A DNA stretch of 7,381 nt from Paracoccaceae bacterium (GTDB taxonomy: Bacteria > Pseudomonadota > Alphaproteobacteria > Rhodobacterales > Rhodobacteraceae): assembly GCA_009920815.1 (NCBI GenBank), contig RFZH01000116.1, positions 1 through 7,381 on the forward strand, read 5' to 3'. The notes beneath the pieces were generated by a model. That model made no database searches. It was not told where the DNA came from and saw only the letters and a program-made list of their open reading frames with translations. Shown in pieces: positions 5,962 through 7,381 of the stretch. Made by a program: the position numbers and the translations under genes. The first letter of the stretch is position 1. Each line of letters opens with the position of its first letter.

Positions 5962-6688
5962 CGGCTGCCCCCTGTGATACCAAGTGTTAGGTCAGGGCGA
6001 ATAACACCCCCAACCGCAGGTATTTCCGCCCCCTGCCCCAACCGTCGGGTCAATGCATCATACCGACCGCCCGTCGCGACAGGTGGCAATTGGGGATGAT
6101 CTACCGCGTAAAAGCCAAAGACAAACCCATCATAATATTCCATTGAGGTGCGGCCATAGCTGGCCTCGAACATCAGTGTATCAACAGCGATCCCTTGGTT
6201 TTCCAATGCATCGATGCGGTGTGATAACCGTTCGACCGCATCGGTCAAATTGGGTGCGGCACCTGCAAGCTCACGCAGCTTATCCAAAGCAACGGGACAG
6301 GTATCAGACACCGTCAAAATGGCATCAATCAACGCCATGTCATCGGTCGAAATAGCAGGAGCCTGCGCGTCCTCGCGCAGCGCATCTATGCGGTCTTGGA
6401 TTTCTGATTTGCTGCGCAATCCGTTAAATGGACCTGCATTTTTGAATGGATCTTGCACCGACAACAGCGCAGCCCGTGTCTGCGGAACAGGCGTACGTCC
6501 CGCAAATCGATCCAGCAAGGCACGAAACCGCCGTGGTCGCCAAATGTGGCGCATATGTCTTCGCCATAAAGATCCAACAGGGTTTCAGCGGGCTGCAAAA
6601 TATCGGCCTGAACCTCGGCAGCACCAGCCGCCAAAAAGACCGATTGCAATCGTGCCGCTTCGGACAAGATGTCACGCGATGTTTGCAT
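5958..6688 (-). pseudogene. hisZ: ATP phosphoribosyltransferase regulatory subunit, internally deleted and frameshifted
   Basis: HisZ is a histidyl-tRNA-synthetase-like protein that activates short-form HisG and mediates histidine feedback. The reading frame from the ATG at 6688 gives a normal start, ending in the family segment LQPAETLLDLYGEDI (31-45). The next bases belong, one frame over, to MRHIWRPRRFRALLDRFAG (from 6554), normally about 120 residues further on. From there the frame runs 198 residues through FEASYGRTSMEYYDGFVFGF and TGGRYDALTRRLGQG to TGA at 5958-5960. The two parts total about 243 codons against roughly 360 for the family. The missing part includes the usual RPDFTVPVVQ region. 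The first frame reads on out of register to a stop at 6386. The ATG overlaps the hisS stop by one base (TGATG) and the stop overlaps hisG by ATGA. An assembly deletion is an alternative explanation. Confidence 0.85.
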
Positions 6689-7381
6689 CAGCTTTGGCCA
6701 TCCAAAATTTCACGCACCTTCGCCACCAAATCCGCGCGGGATACCGTAAATTGGCTGGGCCGTTCCTTCCATTCCTCAAGCGTGGCGTTGGCCGCGATTT
6801 GTGCACCCAAAATCAAGTCCTTTATCTGAATAATGCCTTGGGCTTTTTCGTCACCGCCTTCGATGACGGCCACCGGTGAATTGCGTTTATCCGCATATTT
6901 CAATTGGTTACCAAAGTTCTTGGGGTTGCCCAAATAGACCTCGGCGCGAATGCCGGCATTGCGTAATTCGGTGACCATCGCTTGGTAATCGGCCATGCGG
7001 TCACGATCCATGACGGTGACCACAACGGGTCCGCGCGATTGCGATCCGATCCGACCCTTTTCACGCAGCGCCGCCAACAGGCGATCAACACCAATCGACA
7101 CGCCCGTCGCTGGGACGGACTGGCCCGTAAACCGCTTGACCAAATCGTCATAACGGCCACCGCCAGACACGGACCCAAACTGACGCTTGCGCCCCTTTTC
7201 GTCATAGATTTCAAAGGTTAGCTCAGCCTCGAACACGGGACCGGTGTAGTACCCAAGCCCGCGGACAACCGATGGATCAAGGATGATACGATCCGCAGCA
7301 TAGCCGCCTGCGTCCAGCAATTCGGCCATGGTTTCCAATTCGCCGACGCCCTCGGCACCGACCGCCGAAGCGCCAATCGCA
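6688..7381 (-). CDS. hisS: Histidine-tRNA ligase, C-terminal part (cut by window edge)
   Basis: The frame is open to the right edge, and 230 residues are visible of a protein that charges tRNA-His in the cytosol. In this visible part, RGLGYYTGPVFE (40-51) is the HisRS-specific histidine-binding motif, SGGGRYDDL (72-80) is the second HisRS signature and GVSIGVDRLL (93-102) is class II motif 3. The rest is the anticodon-binding domain, including GNQLKYADKRNSPVAVIEGG and a DLILGAQIA segment, ending at TGA 6688-6690. The sequence resembles the divergent alphaproteobacterial type, which in studied relatives recognises tRNA-His lacking the extra G-1 nucleotide; that property is inferred here. The true start lies beyond 7381; the in-frame TTG at 7338 is internal. 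The gene leads the hisS-hisZ-hisG run. Confidence 0.95.
   Translation of the reverse strand, partial: AIGASAVGAEGVGELETMAELLDAGGYAADRIILDPSVVRGLGYYTGPVFEAELTFEIYDEKGRKRQFGSVSGGGRYDDLVKRFTGQSVPATGVSIGVDRLLAALREKGRIGSQSRGPVVVTVMDRDRMADYQAMVTELRNAGIRAEVYLGNPKNFGNQLKYADKRNSPVAVIEGGDEKAQGIIQIKDLILGAQIAANATLEEWKERPSQFTVSRADLVAKVREILDGQS

Noticed and set aside
5958..6554. 198-residue frame as a complete independent gene
   Set aside because: It begins in the middle of HisZ homology (MRHIWRPRRF), and the missing N-terminal part of HisZ lies directly upstream in another frame.
7336..7338. TTG as the start of a 216-residue protein
   Set aside because: The frame continues upstream to the window edge with plausible HisS sequence, so the TTG is an internal leucine codon.

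Overview
The window looks like chromosomal DNA of a marine alphaproteobacterium of the Rhodobacteraceae (Roseobacter) group. This rests on recognising protein family members: a short-form HisG, HisS/HisZ/HisG in a coupled run, a 755-residue B12-dependent ribonucleotide reductase, an SseB-family protein and a DUF1489-type tail. Base composition is moderate, near half GC by eye. No phage, plasmid, insertion sequence, CRISPR, tRNA or rRNA signal was seen, so this is housekeeping chromosome rather than an accessory island. The genus cannot be told from the sequence alone.

Layout, left to right. (1) At 11-1371 a minus-strand pair is joined by a 4-base ATGA overlap: a uracil-DNA glycosylase family gene followed by an SseB-family gene. 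(2) At 1506-2336 (minus) lies a lone periplasmic amino-acid-type solute-binding protein with no permease or ATPase nearby. A candidate terminator follows it, and its upstream region carries two short inverted repeats. (3) At 2606-4873 (minus) lies nrdJ, class II ribonucleotide reductase, followed by a clear intrinsic terminator. Its upstream region has a TATAAT box and an inverted repeat at the expected transcript start. (4) At 4999-5274 (plus) lies the C-terminal part of a DUF1489-type gene whose N-terminal part is absent. (5) At 5269-7381 (minus) lies hisS (cut by the window edge), hisZ, hisG, with 1-base and 4-base overlaps that suggest one translationally coupled transcript.

The notable point is damage. 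hisZ is not intact: its first 45 codons join directly, out of frame, to the part that normally begins around MRHIWRPRRF, so about 115-120 residues of the family's usual length are missing. Short-form HisG is normally inactive without HisZ, so if the sequence is right the first step of histidine synthesis is probably lost. The neighbouring DUF1489 gene is also truncated, 1.6 kb away, beside the nrdJ promoter region. Two lesions this close, between otherwise undamaged genes, suggest either recent local gene decay or two deletion errors in an assembly, and the window cannot decide between them. I found no convincing new biological system.
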